A DNA stretch of 64,000 nt from Hirundichthys speculiger (Eukaryota; Chordata; Actinopteri; Beloniformes; Exocoetidae): contig JAGFBZ010000906.1 in NCBI GenBank assembly GCA_018398805.1, positions 1,284,001 through 1,348,000 on the forward strand, written 5' to 3'. The notes under the pieces were generated by a model. The model was not told the origin of the DNA and did not search any database. It saw nothing but the letters and a program-made list of their open reading frames with translations. Positions 50,001 to 58,800 of the stretch are shown in pieces. How positions within the stretch are numbered: position 1 is the stretch's first letter; every line of letters begins with the position of its first letter. Position numbers and translations under genes: made by a program.

Positions 50001-51765
50001 CAAAAGAATTGTTAATTGTTTATAGTATTTGCAGATTTGTACTATGCACTGTTCCGTTGTATTTGATAGCATTTATCTTTCTTTATTATTATTTTTGAGT
50101 GCTTAGTGAGCTCATATATCCTTTTAAAAAGGAGATTTTTTCATTTCTCTTAGGAAAAATCTGTTAGTAAATGTTACACATTCTTGTGTTTTGCACAGTT
50201 ACATATTACAACAGTTAACACGTTATCCAGGCTTTGGGCCTCTTTTGACCTCGCTGTTGAGTTTGTAAGCTCGTGACTTCTAAGTAAAAAAAATTGATGC
50301 TAATAAAACTGTTCTCCTTTTTTCCCAAATTAGAATCGATGAGAGAATCGATAAAGAATCGAATCGTTAAACAGTATCAATAATGGAATTGGAATCGGAA
50401 AAATCTTATCAATTCCCATCCCTACCTGTTATGCACATTTATGACGAGTACACAACAACCTCTTACCTTTGTCATCATGACAACTATAGTTGTAAACAGC
50501 CACTGGCGAGTGAGTGATCAGGTTCTCATCGTGGTGCCACCCCACTGCCATTTTCCCCATACCGTAGTATGGCTCCTCTTTGAGCTGGCCTGTTTGCGCT
50601 GGGTCCATGTAATTGAGCAAGGTGACATTGAACTTGACCGGACCGGTGTATACCTGCGGGGGGCTCGGCTGGGAACAGCCCTGTCCACTCGCACGTTCTT
50701 CTTTGTCCTGAATGTGGTAACCTGACAGGCTGTGTTTGAGCTGAGCCACAGGTTTCTCCTGGGCCTTGAGTCCCACAGGTTCGGCCTCCGTCGCACCGAT
50801 GGTCTCGGCTGCCCAGCCGGAGCGTTTTCCTTCACTGTGCTCCAAAACCGTCGCAACGCCGGCGGAACATTGCGCGGCCTGGGAGGATTCTCCCTCCTCG
50901 CTGCCCGGCTTGAACTCAGGCCTCCCACTCTCCTTCTTGTTTCGACCCGGAGCAGCCTTCCTCACTGTGCCTCGACTCAATGTCCCATTCCTCGCTGTGT
51001 TTGGACTCCGTGTCCCCCTTCCTCGCTTTGTCTGGACTCCGAGTCCCCTCCTTCGCTGTTCTTGGAGTCTTCGCTGTGTTTAGACTCTGTGTCGCCTTCC
51101 TCGCCTTGCTTGGCCTCCGCCTCCGCTTTCAGACACTGCGTTAGCCTGTCTCCTTCCTTCAGCTGAGACACGTCGGCGCAGAAGAAGCTATTAAGCTCCC
51201 ACAGCGCCTTGCAAGCGGCTCTTAAATCAGCATCGCAGCAGTTCTGTCCTTTGACGTCGGCGTCCTCATTGTGCCACGGGATAGCGAAGAGCCGCGTGTC
51301 CAGGTAGCGATAGGTGTGGCCAGGCTCGCCCAGTAGCGCTCGGGACACGGCGGTGAACACGTCGCGGTCACGGACACGAACCAGATCCTTCAGGAGGCAG
51401 CCCTTCCTTCTGAGGGTGAGCAGAGCGGCCTGCACCCTGCCGTGCAGCTCAGCGGGCAGCGAGCACGATCGCCTCAACACCAGACCGGAGTAACTGGAGT
51501 CCCACTGGGAAAGATACTTAGTTTTAGTCAGAACGTAATCACCAAGTTTATACAGCAGCATAAAACTTTACAGTAATCTGTTTTTGTCAAAAATGCAGCT
51601 GGTAATACAGGCCCGCTTGAGTGCCTTTAACGTAAGGGTAAAAGATTTTATCACTATTGTTATCATGCAGGAGTAGTGCTGACTCACCAGCTGCTGAAAG
51701 CCTCGATCAGAAGGTCCCAGAAAGGGGATCTTCTGGTCTCCCAACTCCTGCAGTAGCCGACGCCT
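34973..51765 (-). CDS. fto: FTO, 2-oxoglutarate-dependent m6A/m6Am demethylase, exons 2-7 (partial gene)
   Basis: FTO is a nuclear Fe(II)/2-oxoglutarate dioxygenase that removes N6-methyl groups from adenine in RNA. The six exons join 51765-51688, 51504-50467, 47087-46962, 43157-43078, 41675-41531 and 35092-34973. Visible family hallmarks, in human numbering: VSR (Arg96) and TYRYL (Tyr108) of the base pocket; FNVTLLN (Asn205); WHHDEN (His231, Asp233, Glu234); CYYM (Tyr295); THQHC (His307); RFSSTHR (Arg316, Arg322); and the C-lobe motif VEFEWLRQ. Exon phases 0/0, 0/1, 1/1, 1/0, 0/0 and 0/0 agree with one another. Exon 3 and exon 6, however, each carry an indel that breaks the frame as assembled. 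Exon 1 (about 15 codons in human) and exons 8-9 were not found. Identity is near certain; whether the gene is functional in this animal is open. Confidence 0.96.
39905..40028 (+). pseudogene. THAP transposase first-exon remnant, left arm
   Basis: It begins [14 protein letters not shown], a THAP zinc-finger start. It loses about 70-90 bp relative to the right arm and then resumes at the VTK...YSK end before the donor. It is not translatable as one domain. Confidence 0.7.
40462..40654 (-). pseudogene. THAP transposase first-exon remnant, right arm
   Basis: The minus strand holds a longer THAP exon, with [15 protein letters not shown], then [20 protein letters not shown] and the donor gtaagt. 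The start region has a TAG stop (MIKYCC then stop) and a frameshift before FGGNIF, so it is dead. Confidence 0.75.
41531..41675 (-). CDS. fto: FTO exon 6 with a single-base frameshift
   Basis: The exon starts after cctcccag with [20 protein letters not shown] (human [20 protein letters not shown]). It ends CEEIHNE|gttggt (human GEEIHNE). Both borders are phase 0. The start reads in one frame and the end in another, because the exon is 145 bp instead of 144 bp (48 codons in human). The upstream frame runs into TGA 8 codons before the exon end. An extra base at about 41572-41577, in the minus-strand string CCTTGCAG, is the simplest explanation, because dropping one T rejoins the two parts. The donor has T at +3, weaker than usual but acceptable. 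Confidence 0.9.
41676..43077 (-). other. FTO intron 5 (1.4 kb), two-thirds transposon
   Basis: A GT-AG intron. The hAT element at 41954-42902 fills 949 of its 1402 bp. The flanks show nothing else. Confidence 0.85.
41954..42902. mobile_element. hAT-type non-autonomous DNA transposon
   Basis: The terminal inverted repeats start TAGGGTTGGGCAAGTTAA and, on the other side, TAGGGCTGGGCAACAATC. Next to them are arrays of the GATTAATCGCGATTA and GTTAACGCATTAA type. A perfect 8-bp target duplication, atgttaag, lies at 41946-41953 and 42903-42910. No transposase is recognisable in the 949 bp. It sits inside FTO intron 5. Confidence 0.9.
43078..43157 (-). CDS. fto: FTO exon 5 (third iron ligand and 2-oxoglutarate arginines)
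   Basis: This is an 80-bp exon, phase 1 to phase 0. The acceptor is tgctctgccag and the donor is GCCGAG|gtgaga. It encodes [14 protein letters not shown], then [13 protein letters not shown]. Human FTO has [14 protein letters not shown], then [13 protein letters not shown]. The His of QHC is the third iron ligand (human His307). The two arginines of RFSSTHR bind 2-oxoglutarate (human Arg316 and Arg322). It is fully open and is the most strongly conserved exon in the window. Confidence 0.96.
44080..44300. promoter_or_regulatory. Candidate cis-regulatory stretch (intron 4)
   Basis: Unique sequence of even composition between repeats, with GATTATTGAACAGG, GACTTGCATTGTTC (SOX-like ATTGTT) and GTGATTCAATTTGCC. 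Motif content only. Confidence 0.25.
44976..46059. mobile_element. Composite repeat: TIR element containing a retroposon
   Basis: The outer ends CGCAAAAGTTAGGATGCCC (from about 44991) and, inverted, CGCAAAAGTTAGTGCCCC (from about 46049) suggest terminal inverted repeats of a DNA element. Inside, at about 45375-45700, lies a common fish repeat in minus orientation, marked by CAATTCAATTTTATTTATAT, an AGGTGCTTTACAGAG block and GAAGAAACCTTGAGCAGGAC. No coding remnant was seen. The limits are approximate. Confidence 0.6.
46962..47087 (-). CDS. fto: FTO exon 4
   Basis: This is a 126-bp exon, phase 1 to phase 1. The acceptor is gtgtgactgacag and the donor is ATGAGAG|gtactg. It encodes [20 protein letters not shown], then [10 protein letters not shown] and [11 protein letters not shown]. 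Human FTO has the equivalent [20 protein letters not shown] followed by HQGDCYFM. The Tyr of CYYM corresponds to human Tyr295 of the 2-oxoglutarate site. The frame is intact and joins exons 3 and 5 in phase. Confidence 0.93.
47480..47900. promoter_or_regulatory. Candidate cis-regulatory stretch (intron 3)
   Basis: A repeat-free block with GCTAATGACAGCTC, AACTTAATTTCC and ATAAATAG elements and balanced composition, unlike the flanking A/T-run-rich DNA. Weak evidence. Confidence 0.25.
49377..50424 (+). mobile_element. hAT transposon, non-autonomous, with BED-finger transposase remnant
   Basis: The ends are TAGGGTTGGGAATCGA and, inverted, TAGGGATGGGAATTGA. They are flanked by a perfect 8-bp duplication, cctgttat, at 49369-49376 and 50425-50432, which is the hAT signature. 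Inside, an ATG at 49575 opens a BED-type zinc-finger start ([15 protein letters not shown]), continued one frame over by [13 protein letters not shown]. The catalytic and dimerisation regions are missing, so this is an internal-deletion derivative. It lies in FTO intron 3, with its right end 42 bp from the exon 3 donor site. Confidence 0.9.
49575..49938 (+). pseudogene. hAT transposase N-terminus (BED zinc finger), frameshifted
   Basis: The reading frame from ATG 49575 shows the Trp/His-Phe start of a BED finger and ends at TAA after KKATF. The next frame, from about 49630, continues with [18 protein letters not shown] and then a linker. BED fingers of hAT transposases bind the element's ends. 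Here a frameshift and the loss of a metal-binding cysteine leave it non-functional. Only about 120 codons remain of a transposase of several hundred. Confidence 0.75.
50467..51504 (-). CDS. fto: FTO exon 3, catalytic-domain core with expanded low-complexity loop and frameshift
   Basis: This is the large central exon of FTO. It starts at Trp (human Trp42) after the acceptor tatctttcccag and ends at GACAAAG|gtaaga in phase 1. The first about 150 codons align with the human dioxygenase start: [41 protein letters not shown] and IPW. The last about 60 codons carry [23 protein letters not shown] and the iron-binding WHHDEN, with its codons at about 50522-50539. Between them lies an acidic, Ser-rich insert where human FTO has a disordered loop (about residues 160-188). 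By my estimate the exon is about 135 codons longer than human exon 3. Its length, 1038 bp, is 0 modulo 3, but the flanking phases require 1 modulo 3. The upstream frame hits a stop at 50977-50979, and the downstream part is in another frame. Confidence 0.93.
50958..51116 (-). repeat. Degenerate 30-bp minisatellite inside FTO exon 3
   Basis: Read on the minus strand, units of about 30 bp encode variants of the decapeptide [20 protein letters not shown], then a short DSKNSE, then [10 protein letters not shown], and two further units in shifted frame. On the plus strand each unit starts near ttcctcgctgtg. One unit is 31 bp, with five Cs at 51014-51018 where its neighbour has four (51045-51048). 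The array gives the protein a Ser/Glu-rich loop and coincides with the frame break. Confidence 0.75.
51505..51687 (-). other. FTO intron 2
   Basis: A 183-bp GT-AG intron between exons 2 and 3, far shorter than the other introns here. It holds no recognised repeat. Confidence 0.85.
51688..51765 (-). CDS. fto: FTO exon 2
   Basis: This is a 78-bp exon of 26 codons, phase 0 on both sides. The acceptor is tttgtttcacag and the donor is CAGCTG|gtgagt. It encodes the N-terminal helix region [10 protein letters not shown]...[10 protein letters not shown]. That matches the human stretch beginning LRLLEELED and ending just before Trp42. It reads through without a break and lies 183 bp upstream of exon 3. 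Confidence 0.9.
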
Positions 51766-51899
51766 CTGTGAAACAAAGCACAACAAAACCAAGTGATGAG
51801 TAGCAATTTCTTTTTTTTTTTCATCACTTTAATATCTATTCATCCTGAACTTTTCTCTTGCAATGATTTAGCAATTTAAAGCTAATTGAGAAGATATAT

Positions 51900-51981
51900 A
51901 ATTGGTCATCATGGTGGTACTCAGAGAGCTCAACAGTTTCTCAGGTGGTACGCAGTATTAAAAGTTTGGGAACCACTGATA
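51900..51981. mobile_element. hAT terminal fragment
   Basis: It ends (inverted) CAGTGGTTCCCAAACTTTTA, a classic hAT terminus, next to GTGGTAC repeats. The other end is not seen. Confidence 0.55.
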
Positions 51982-52009
51982 TAAGTCATAGAAAATATTA
52001 AGCCGGATT

Positions 52010-52088
52010 GACACGTATCTCAAAAATGACCCCCAGGATGGAAAAAACTCGGAAATCCGCGGATCCGCGGAAAATTGACATCCCTGCA
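52010..52088. mobile_element. Second hAT terminal fragment
   Basis: It ends (inverted) CAGGGATGTCAATTTTCCGC with subterminal CCGCGGATCCGCGG, a terminal pattern common in fish hAT MITEs. The partner end was not found. Confidence 0.55.
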
Positions 52089-53528
52089 TTCAAAAAAAAA
52101 AAACAGCCACAAGATAACAAAAGAAAAAAAAAAAACTTTTGAGAAAAATAACAATCCACGATGATGTGCATATCCAGATGAGATACAACAAACTACTATG
52201 AGAAAAATTCAAACTGTCAATTCATGGCCTTTAACAAATGATGCCTAAAAAACCGAACTAGGTCTCACAGGAAAATAATAACCGGTCATCTTTGCTGACC
52301 TCTCACTTTTTATGATTTGCAGAAGGTTTCTGGTGGGCTCCTAATCTTCTAAAATAAAAAAAAAAACCTTGTGAATGATTCAAAACGCCTTTCATTTGGC
52401 CTTATTCCATTCTGATCTGCAAATCAAGCAGCATGCAAGATAAAAGCTATATGCCCGTATATGCTCACTGGCCCTGTTTCTTCTTCTTCCATATGTGCAT
52501 GAGGGTATCTGCTGCACATGTGGATTCGATACCTCACCACTCATTACCCACAGGTGCACCCCCCCCCCCCCTCCACAGGGTGCTTCTGCAGCAAGAAAGT
52601 GAAACGCCACTCACTTCCCTCTATCTTCAAGCTCTGCATGAATGGCTTGTGCATCCAACAACCAAACAGTTTTAACAGTTTAACAGTTTAAAACAAAAAA
52701 GCAGCATGTATATTTCTGTGACATTTACAACATGCATCTTAACATTTTTCCTGCTCTAATAATGCCAAAGATCACATGTGGCAACACTGCGGGGAATATG
52801 GGAGACGGCTGCCAAAATACATCCCGACTTTCAGAGTTAAACAAAATGTCCTGCTCATAAACATTGTAGTGCAGTAATAAAAAAGAAAAAAAAAGTGGTG
52901 TGCCTTGACTTAAAGAGAGGATGGATCAAAACCAGGGCAGGCAGTGAAAGTATGTGTATTAAAGACAGAAGAAAGAAAAAAAGGATCCATCAATATCGGA
53001 GGTAGAAGAAATGGGAGGGCATCTGGTTTGAGGCAGTTTGACGAATTTAGCTGCAGGGCCGACTCTTTACCTGAGGCTAAACAACACAACAACGCCTAAA
53101 AAGTTTTCTTAAAGGATGCGCAAGAGTGTACAGGCCGTCCAAGTTATTCTGGAACAAACAAAAACAGACTTGCAGACAGTTGGAACCTAAAAAAAAAAAT
53201 ACAAAACAACATGCACTATTCATGGCCAGACTGCATTCAAAGGCTCTTGGAAGAAATTGACAACTTGGCACACATTCGTTGGTGTCAAAGTCTAACTCGT
53301 GGCAGGAGCTGAAGATATCAAGGTGAGAATCTAGGCAAGTGCTTTTTTTTCTGTGTGTGTGTGTGTGTGTATACATCAGTGTGTATCCATCTGTGTGTAT
53401 TTATCTGTCCTTCTGTGATTCTGGTCAAATCTATATTTTGGATTTCACATATTTCATATATACGTATGTGTACGTAACATTAAAGTAATTAGTCTGCTCT
53501 ATTCACTGAAAATAAAAGTGGCTTCTGT

Positions 53529-53530
<2 letters not shown>

Positions 53531-53564
<34 letters not shown>
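53531..53564. repeat. (CA)n microsatellite
   Basis: About 17 perfect CA units within intron 1 or upstream sequence. Confidence 0.95.
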
Positions 53565-53566
<2 letters not shown>

Positions 53567-55879
53567 ATGCCCTTTCTGAATAATGTGCAGCTGGGGTAGC
53601 GAGCGTGATGCCTCACCCCAATCACACACAAGCAAAGCTGTCACACATGTGTCAAATACATCAGCCCACTAAGAAATTCCACAGGAAAAAAAAAAAAAAA
53701 AAAAAGGGAAAAGTTAGCAGAGACCTCTGAAGCAGATGGACTCTCGCAGTATTAAAGCAGTGCTGTGTCTGTCTTCTTCCGTTCTCCGCGTCTGCATCTG
53801 ATTCTGAAAGGGAATTCACAGAGTGCAGAGAAACGTCTGCATTTCCACTTAGTCCAGAGAAACAAGATTAGGCATTTTATAATAACGCAGGCCCTTCACG
53901 GTAGCCATTCAAGCTGTTTGTGTGATGAGTGATATATCTGATGTTGTTTTTTTTTTCCTGTTTTTTAATCTCCCTATTCCTTGATGGGATTATTCCCCGA
54001 GCCAGACTGTTTATCACAGAAAAAAAAAAAAAAAAAAACATATTAGGTACAACAGAATTCGAGTGGTTTGCTTTAATCCCCATCTATAAGTGACATCAAA
54101 CTCAGGAACGTGTATTTATTAATTTTATTTATTTGGCATCTGTGACACTCTCGTGGACACTTTCTTCAAAGCAATCTTCTCGGAGCAGATTAGTGTCCGG
54201 CGCTGGGCGTCAATAGCTTAGAGTAGCCGGATAGAAAAACACCTCCAGAAAGACGTGCGTCTTCCCCAGAAAGGTCACAGAAAAAAAAAAAAAAAGCATT
54301 TGGTGCTTCTAAGAGAGGCCACATTCAGGCTTGTCTCGATTTGACTGATGTATCTAAACCTGGAGATGAAAAGCTTTCGTGTTTTGCAAGTTAAGTCTGG
54401 TCATCAGAAGTCGTCCAGAAAAGTCCCATTTGTTCTTCCACGTTGACTGATGTCTATTTCTGTCTAATTGCTTTTATATGTGAGGCCAGAAATGTGCCAT
54501 AATTCCTTCAACTCCTCCGACCGAACGACGGCAGCGGCGTCATCGGCGCTTCCGGCTGCAGACACACAAAAAGGCCTCGGCCTGTTAGCGAACCTGCGGC
54601 CGCAGGGATGACGTGATGAGAGATAGCTGTGTAATAGAGCACTGTGTTTAAACAGCGAGCTATTGGTACTTGTCAGGCACCCGTTTCAGAACTGGTTCCT
54701 CTCTGCAAAAGTGATGGTGAATCAACAGTTTTGACAAGTCGGCTGTAAAACGTCAAATTCGAAAAGACAGGCTGCCCATGTGCATCAAAGGCGCTTCCTC
54801 CCAGGTCCATTTGGCACCGGATTGAAGAATGTCGGAGCCTCGTGTGAAGCAATACGGGATGCAGAGAGGGAGCTAGGTGTGTCTCCTCCACCAGAATGTG
54901 TTTGCATGTGTGATGCACAGAAGGTCTTTCAAAGCCTCGGTTCCAGCTTTGAACTGACAAAGGCTAACGGGGGAACACACGCAAAACTCTTTCAGAAAGC
55001 ACTTCAATCAAAAACCCGAGGCCCTCTAGCTAACAGCAGTCATGTCTATATGGGTCAAGGTCAGTTTCATCCTGAAGATACGATACTGACTTCAGATCTC
55101 ATGAAACGGCGCACCACCTCGGTGCAACGGCGCAGACGGCTCATTGACAGCTGATAACTCTGGAGCTGATGCTCAGATGATCATGCATGCACAGCCACTT
55201 GCCTTTTGTTACAGTGATTTTTTTTTTCTTTTTTTTTTTTTTTACAGTTTTGCAGACTCCCTTTTTCCTGGTGCACAAACCAAATGAAAAAAAAAAAACA
55301 CACAGAGCTACAATATCACAAATTACCTCTCTCATAACTGTAACAGATTATGCATCTTCATTTCACACTTGTGGCATCAATTCATCCGAAAAGGTATCAG
55401 CTAGAACCGGGTGTTTGAACACAATGACTAACTGGGCAGGCTGGTAAATGGATAACTTGAATCTGTGGGAGATGACCTCAGAGTGGGGGGGGTTTGCTGG
55501 TAATTTATAACCTCTCGTCTCCTTACTCCTGCTCACGAACCAGCCAGCGAATATGAATTGCACCGTGAGGGCGAAGGGTCAGTCAGTGGCAATCCGCCAG
55601 AAATATCTTTAAAAATAAAAAATAAAAAAACTGACTTCCGGCAACATTCTTGTTAAAATGTAAAAATTTGTGCCACAGTCCTATATTACCCCACAATGCA
55701 TTTAAACATTATATTTAGCATGCAGGTCCAGCTTATATTCACTTTTTAGGAATACAACTATCAGCTTCTCGGCAGAAACACATTGCAGATGTAAAAGGTT
55801 TCGGGTCATGCCGCGTCCATTAATTTCGGAGAGCTCCTCAATTTTCTGATTTTTGCATCGGATTTCATACTAAATCATT

Positions 55880-56290
55880 AGGGACAAAGACAAATGCGCC
55901 CAGAAATAAGAATGCGAACGCCGTCCCATTAACCGTGGCATGCTTTTTCAAATCAGCGAGCGTTCTGCATATATTGACAGACATGTTCAGCATGTGTTCG
56001 GCGGGGGCGTCCAGGTGGGGCAAGTGATGACAAATGCTGGACGGGCCGGCTCTGGCACAATAATTGTTGTTGGAGGCTAAAGGCTGCATTGTTCATTTCA
56101 CCTCATGACAGGGCGGCGGGGGATGTGATCATTAATATTAGAAGATTTCCATCAATCTGCCTGAACGAGAGGCCGGTCAATTCAGAGGTCCTGGACAGAC
56201 CTTTCACGGCCTGTTTACAACTCTGATGTAAGCACATTAATAAAGCTGTGGGGGACCAGAGCCATTCATTAATTAGACGTGCACTCATAC
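55880..56290. promoter_or_regulatory. Candidate cis-regulatory stretch (intron 1 or upstream)
   Basis: It contains GCACAATAATTGTTGTTGG (SOX-pair-like), TGATCATTAATATTAG and CATTCATTAATTAGACG with E-box-like CAGGTG. Repeat-free for 400 bp. Motif density only. Confidence 0.3.
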
Positions 56291-56836
56291 AAATACATTC
56301 ATACACTTGTAAGGATAAGCTATACTACTATACTACTACTATACCACATCCGGTCTAAGACATATTCCCTCTTCCTCAGCCATGTGCACGCTTTCTCAGA
56401 TGCACACGGAGTGCTTCCAGGCTGCAAGAATCTTTTAATAGTTCTTATAACATCGGGGGGAAGTTCCTCTCCTTTCTCGTGCTAAGCTGCAACAGATATG
56501 GACGATTGTTGTTTCTTTGAACTCCCTTTACGGGGTCTTTTTTTAGCTCCAACTTCAGAGTGGGAGCTGCCCGAACACGAGGGGAACCATCTGTGATGCA
56601 ACTGTATCGAAATTAGCTGAAACGATGGTAGTTTCTCCAGACAATGCAAGTGTGCAGAAATCAGCTTAATATACGAGCGCAATACCGAGACTTGCCATTA
56701 CAAAAAAAAAAAAAAAAAAAATCAGAAACATATACGCAACAATTCTACACGTTTGCCTCTAAGAAGGTAAAGGTAAGACATAGAGAGCAACAGCGAAGCC
56801 CAGGATTTATGGAGTCGACAAGCAATGAAGGAATTA

Positions 56837-57936
56837 CACTGCCTGGCCAAAAAAAAAGTCACCACCTGGATTAAACTAAGCAAATAGGTACAGGCCTCCT
56901 ATTGGATAATTACTGCATGGGGGATTATTTTTCAGCTGGCAACAAGTTATTTAACCACAACTGGTGCAATGAGTTGCTTCTCATTTCTTAAACAACCATG
57001 TTCCATTATTAAAAACTGGAAGGATAGTGGGGACCCATCGTCTTCGAGGAGGAAATGTGGTCAGAAAAAAGTCCTCAATGATCGTGATCGGTGATCACTT
57101 GAACGTTTGGTGAGATCAAATCGAAGAAAAACAACAGTAGAACTCAGGGCTCTTTAATAGTGAAAGTAAGAGCATTTCCACACACACAATGCTAAGGGAA
57201 CTCCAGGGATTGGGACTGAACAGCTGTGTAGCCTTAAGAAAACCACTAATCAGTGAGGCTAAATGGACAAAAAGGCCTCAGTTTGCTAGGGAGCATAAAG
57301 ATTGGACTCTGGAGCAACGGAAGAAGGTCATGTGGTCTGATGAGTCCAGATTGACCCTGTTCCAGAGTGATGGGAGCATCAGGGTAAGAAGAGAGGCAGA
57401 TGAAGTGATGCTCCCATCATGCCTAGTGGCTACTGTACCAGCCTGTGGGGGCAGTGTTCTGATCTGGGGTTGCTGCAGTTGGTCAGGTCCAGGTTCAGCA
57501 ACAGTATGAGCTCAAAGAATGAGGTCAGCTGACTACCTGAATATACTGAATGACCAGATTATTCCATCAATGGATTTTTTTTCTTCCCTGATGGCACGGC
57601 CATATTCCTAGATGACAATGCCAGGATTCATGGGGCTCAAATTGTGAAAGACTGGTTCAGGGAGCATGAGACATCATTTTCCCACATGGATTGGCCACCA
57701 CAGAGTCCAGACCTGAACCCTGTTGAGAATTTTTAGGATGTGCTGGAGAAGGCTTTGTGCAGCGGTCAGACTCTACCATCATCAATGCAAGATCTTGGTG
57801 AAAAATTAATGCAATACTGGATGGAAATAAATCTGGTGACATTACAGAAGCTCACTGAAACAATGCCACAGGGAATGGGTGCTGTAATCAAAGATAAAGG
57901 TGGTCCAACAAAATTTCTTTTTTTGGCCAGGCAGTG
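56837..57936 (+). mobile_element. Tc1-like transposon, decayed, DD36E spacing
   Basis: The inverted ends CACTGCCTGGCCAAAAAAAA and, at the other side, CACTGCCTGGCCAAAAAAAG are flanked by TA (56835-56836 and 57937-57938). The length is 1100 bp, close to a complete Tc1-like element. The transposase remnants run along its length in several frames. Confidence 0.93.
56990..57880 (+). pseudogene. Tc1-like transposase pseudogene
   Basis: All three catalytic acidic residues are visible: Asp in MWSDESRLTLFQ (about 57330), Asp in [14 protein letters not shown] (about 57612) and Glu in [11 protein letters not shown] (about 57705-57735). Between the second Asp and the Glu I count 36 residues, not the 34 of classical Tc1. 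This fits the DD36E (Incomer) type. Frameshifts and a stop in place of a residue after PVENF destroy it. The helix-turn-helix N-terminus is only partly readable. A stand-alone 106-codon frame (57189-57509) is its middle part. Confidence 0.85.
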
Positions 57937-58694
57937 TACAATACGATTTCCACTGTTTTACTACCAACTTGCTGGCCATTACGTCAGTTGAGTGTTGCTG
58001 AGGAAAAAAGTCTCCATAGATATGTTGTCCTTCAGTGAGCTCCCCGGTCCTCATAACCCTTAGAGATCCCTCAGGCATGTTTGGTTCGAATGCACCCACT
58101 TACTGAGAATTTCTCTTCCATTTTCCTCTGACACATGTAGTTCTGTCAGGTGTGGAGCGCCTGCACACGTGTGTCAGACAGAGAGAAAGAAGTATCGGAC
58201 CTCATGTGCTGTTTTGAACTCTCCGTCTCTCTCGCTGCACCTGACAGGCTTACAGAAGGGCCCGAGTTTCCAGATCAATCATTTAAAAAGTATTTACACA
58301 TGCACAAAGCCAGACTCAGACAGATTGGCACATGGCCACTCTGTTTAAGTGCTTTTCAATGTGTCTGTGGTGTCAACATCTATTTCACACTTATCTACAC
58401 CTTAAAGGGGGAAAAAGATGTTTCTGTGACCTTTTGCAAGTGTCAAATCTGGAGGGAAGAGGAGGCAAAGAAGACAAAGAGAGGAGGGGGGTTTAAGAGA
58501 TCTGTCGATGCGTGCCTTACATAACCTTTTTTTATTTTTCCGGGAGAGACTGACTGAGCATGCTCTTTATCAGAAACATGCTTGCTCCTTCACACTCACA
58601 TACTCGAACAATTTCACACAGAGGTGCTGCTGCACGTTGCTGTAACATCCAGAGAGTTCAAGTGCACAATAAAAAGTTTCTCTCTTCTTCTAAT

Positions 58695-58800
58695 GTATGT
58701 AAAGCATCTTGTTCAAGGACATCTTTGAGTTTGCCGCCGACGACTCCAGGATTCAAACTAGCAGCTTTCGCGTCACGGGAGGCAATGTCGTGTCTCTGAA
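58695..58800 (-). mobile_element. Old tRNA-derived SINE fragment
   Basis: On the minus strand, GCTAGTTTGAATCCTGGAG has a B-box-like GTTTGAATCC. ATGTCCTTGAACAAGATGCT follows, corresponding to the TCCTTGAGCAAGACACT block of the SINE type seen at 9364. It is highly diverged. Confidence 0.5.

Larger units (their letters stand above)
47088..50466 (-). other. FTO intron 3 (3.4 kb)
   Basis: A GT-AG intron between exons 3 and 4. It holds the 1.05-kb hAT element at 49377-50424, a long T run near 48081-48101, and unique-looking DNA elsewhere, including the candidate regulatory stretch at 47480-47900. Confidence 0.85.

Noticed and set aside
50732..51166. Plus-strand Ser/Pro-rich 144-codon frame
   Set aside because: It is the antisense shadow of the exon 3 minisatellite of FTO.
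57189..57509. Stand-alone 106-codon gene
   Set aside because: It is the middle of the decayed Tc1-like transposase, not an independent gene.
58104..58136. Minus-strand mini-exon candidate ending TCA|gtaagt in phase 0 as FTO exon 1
   Set aside because: Only 6 to 11 codons, no promoter-like context and no sequence match. A donor this good occurs by chance in 12 kb.
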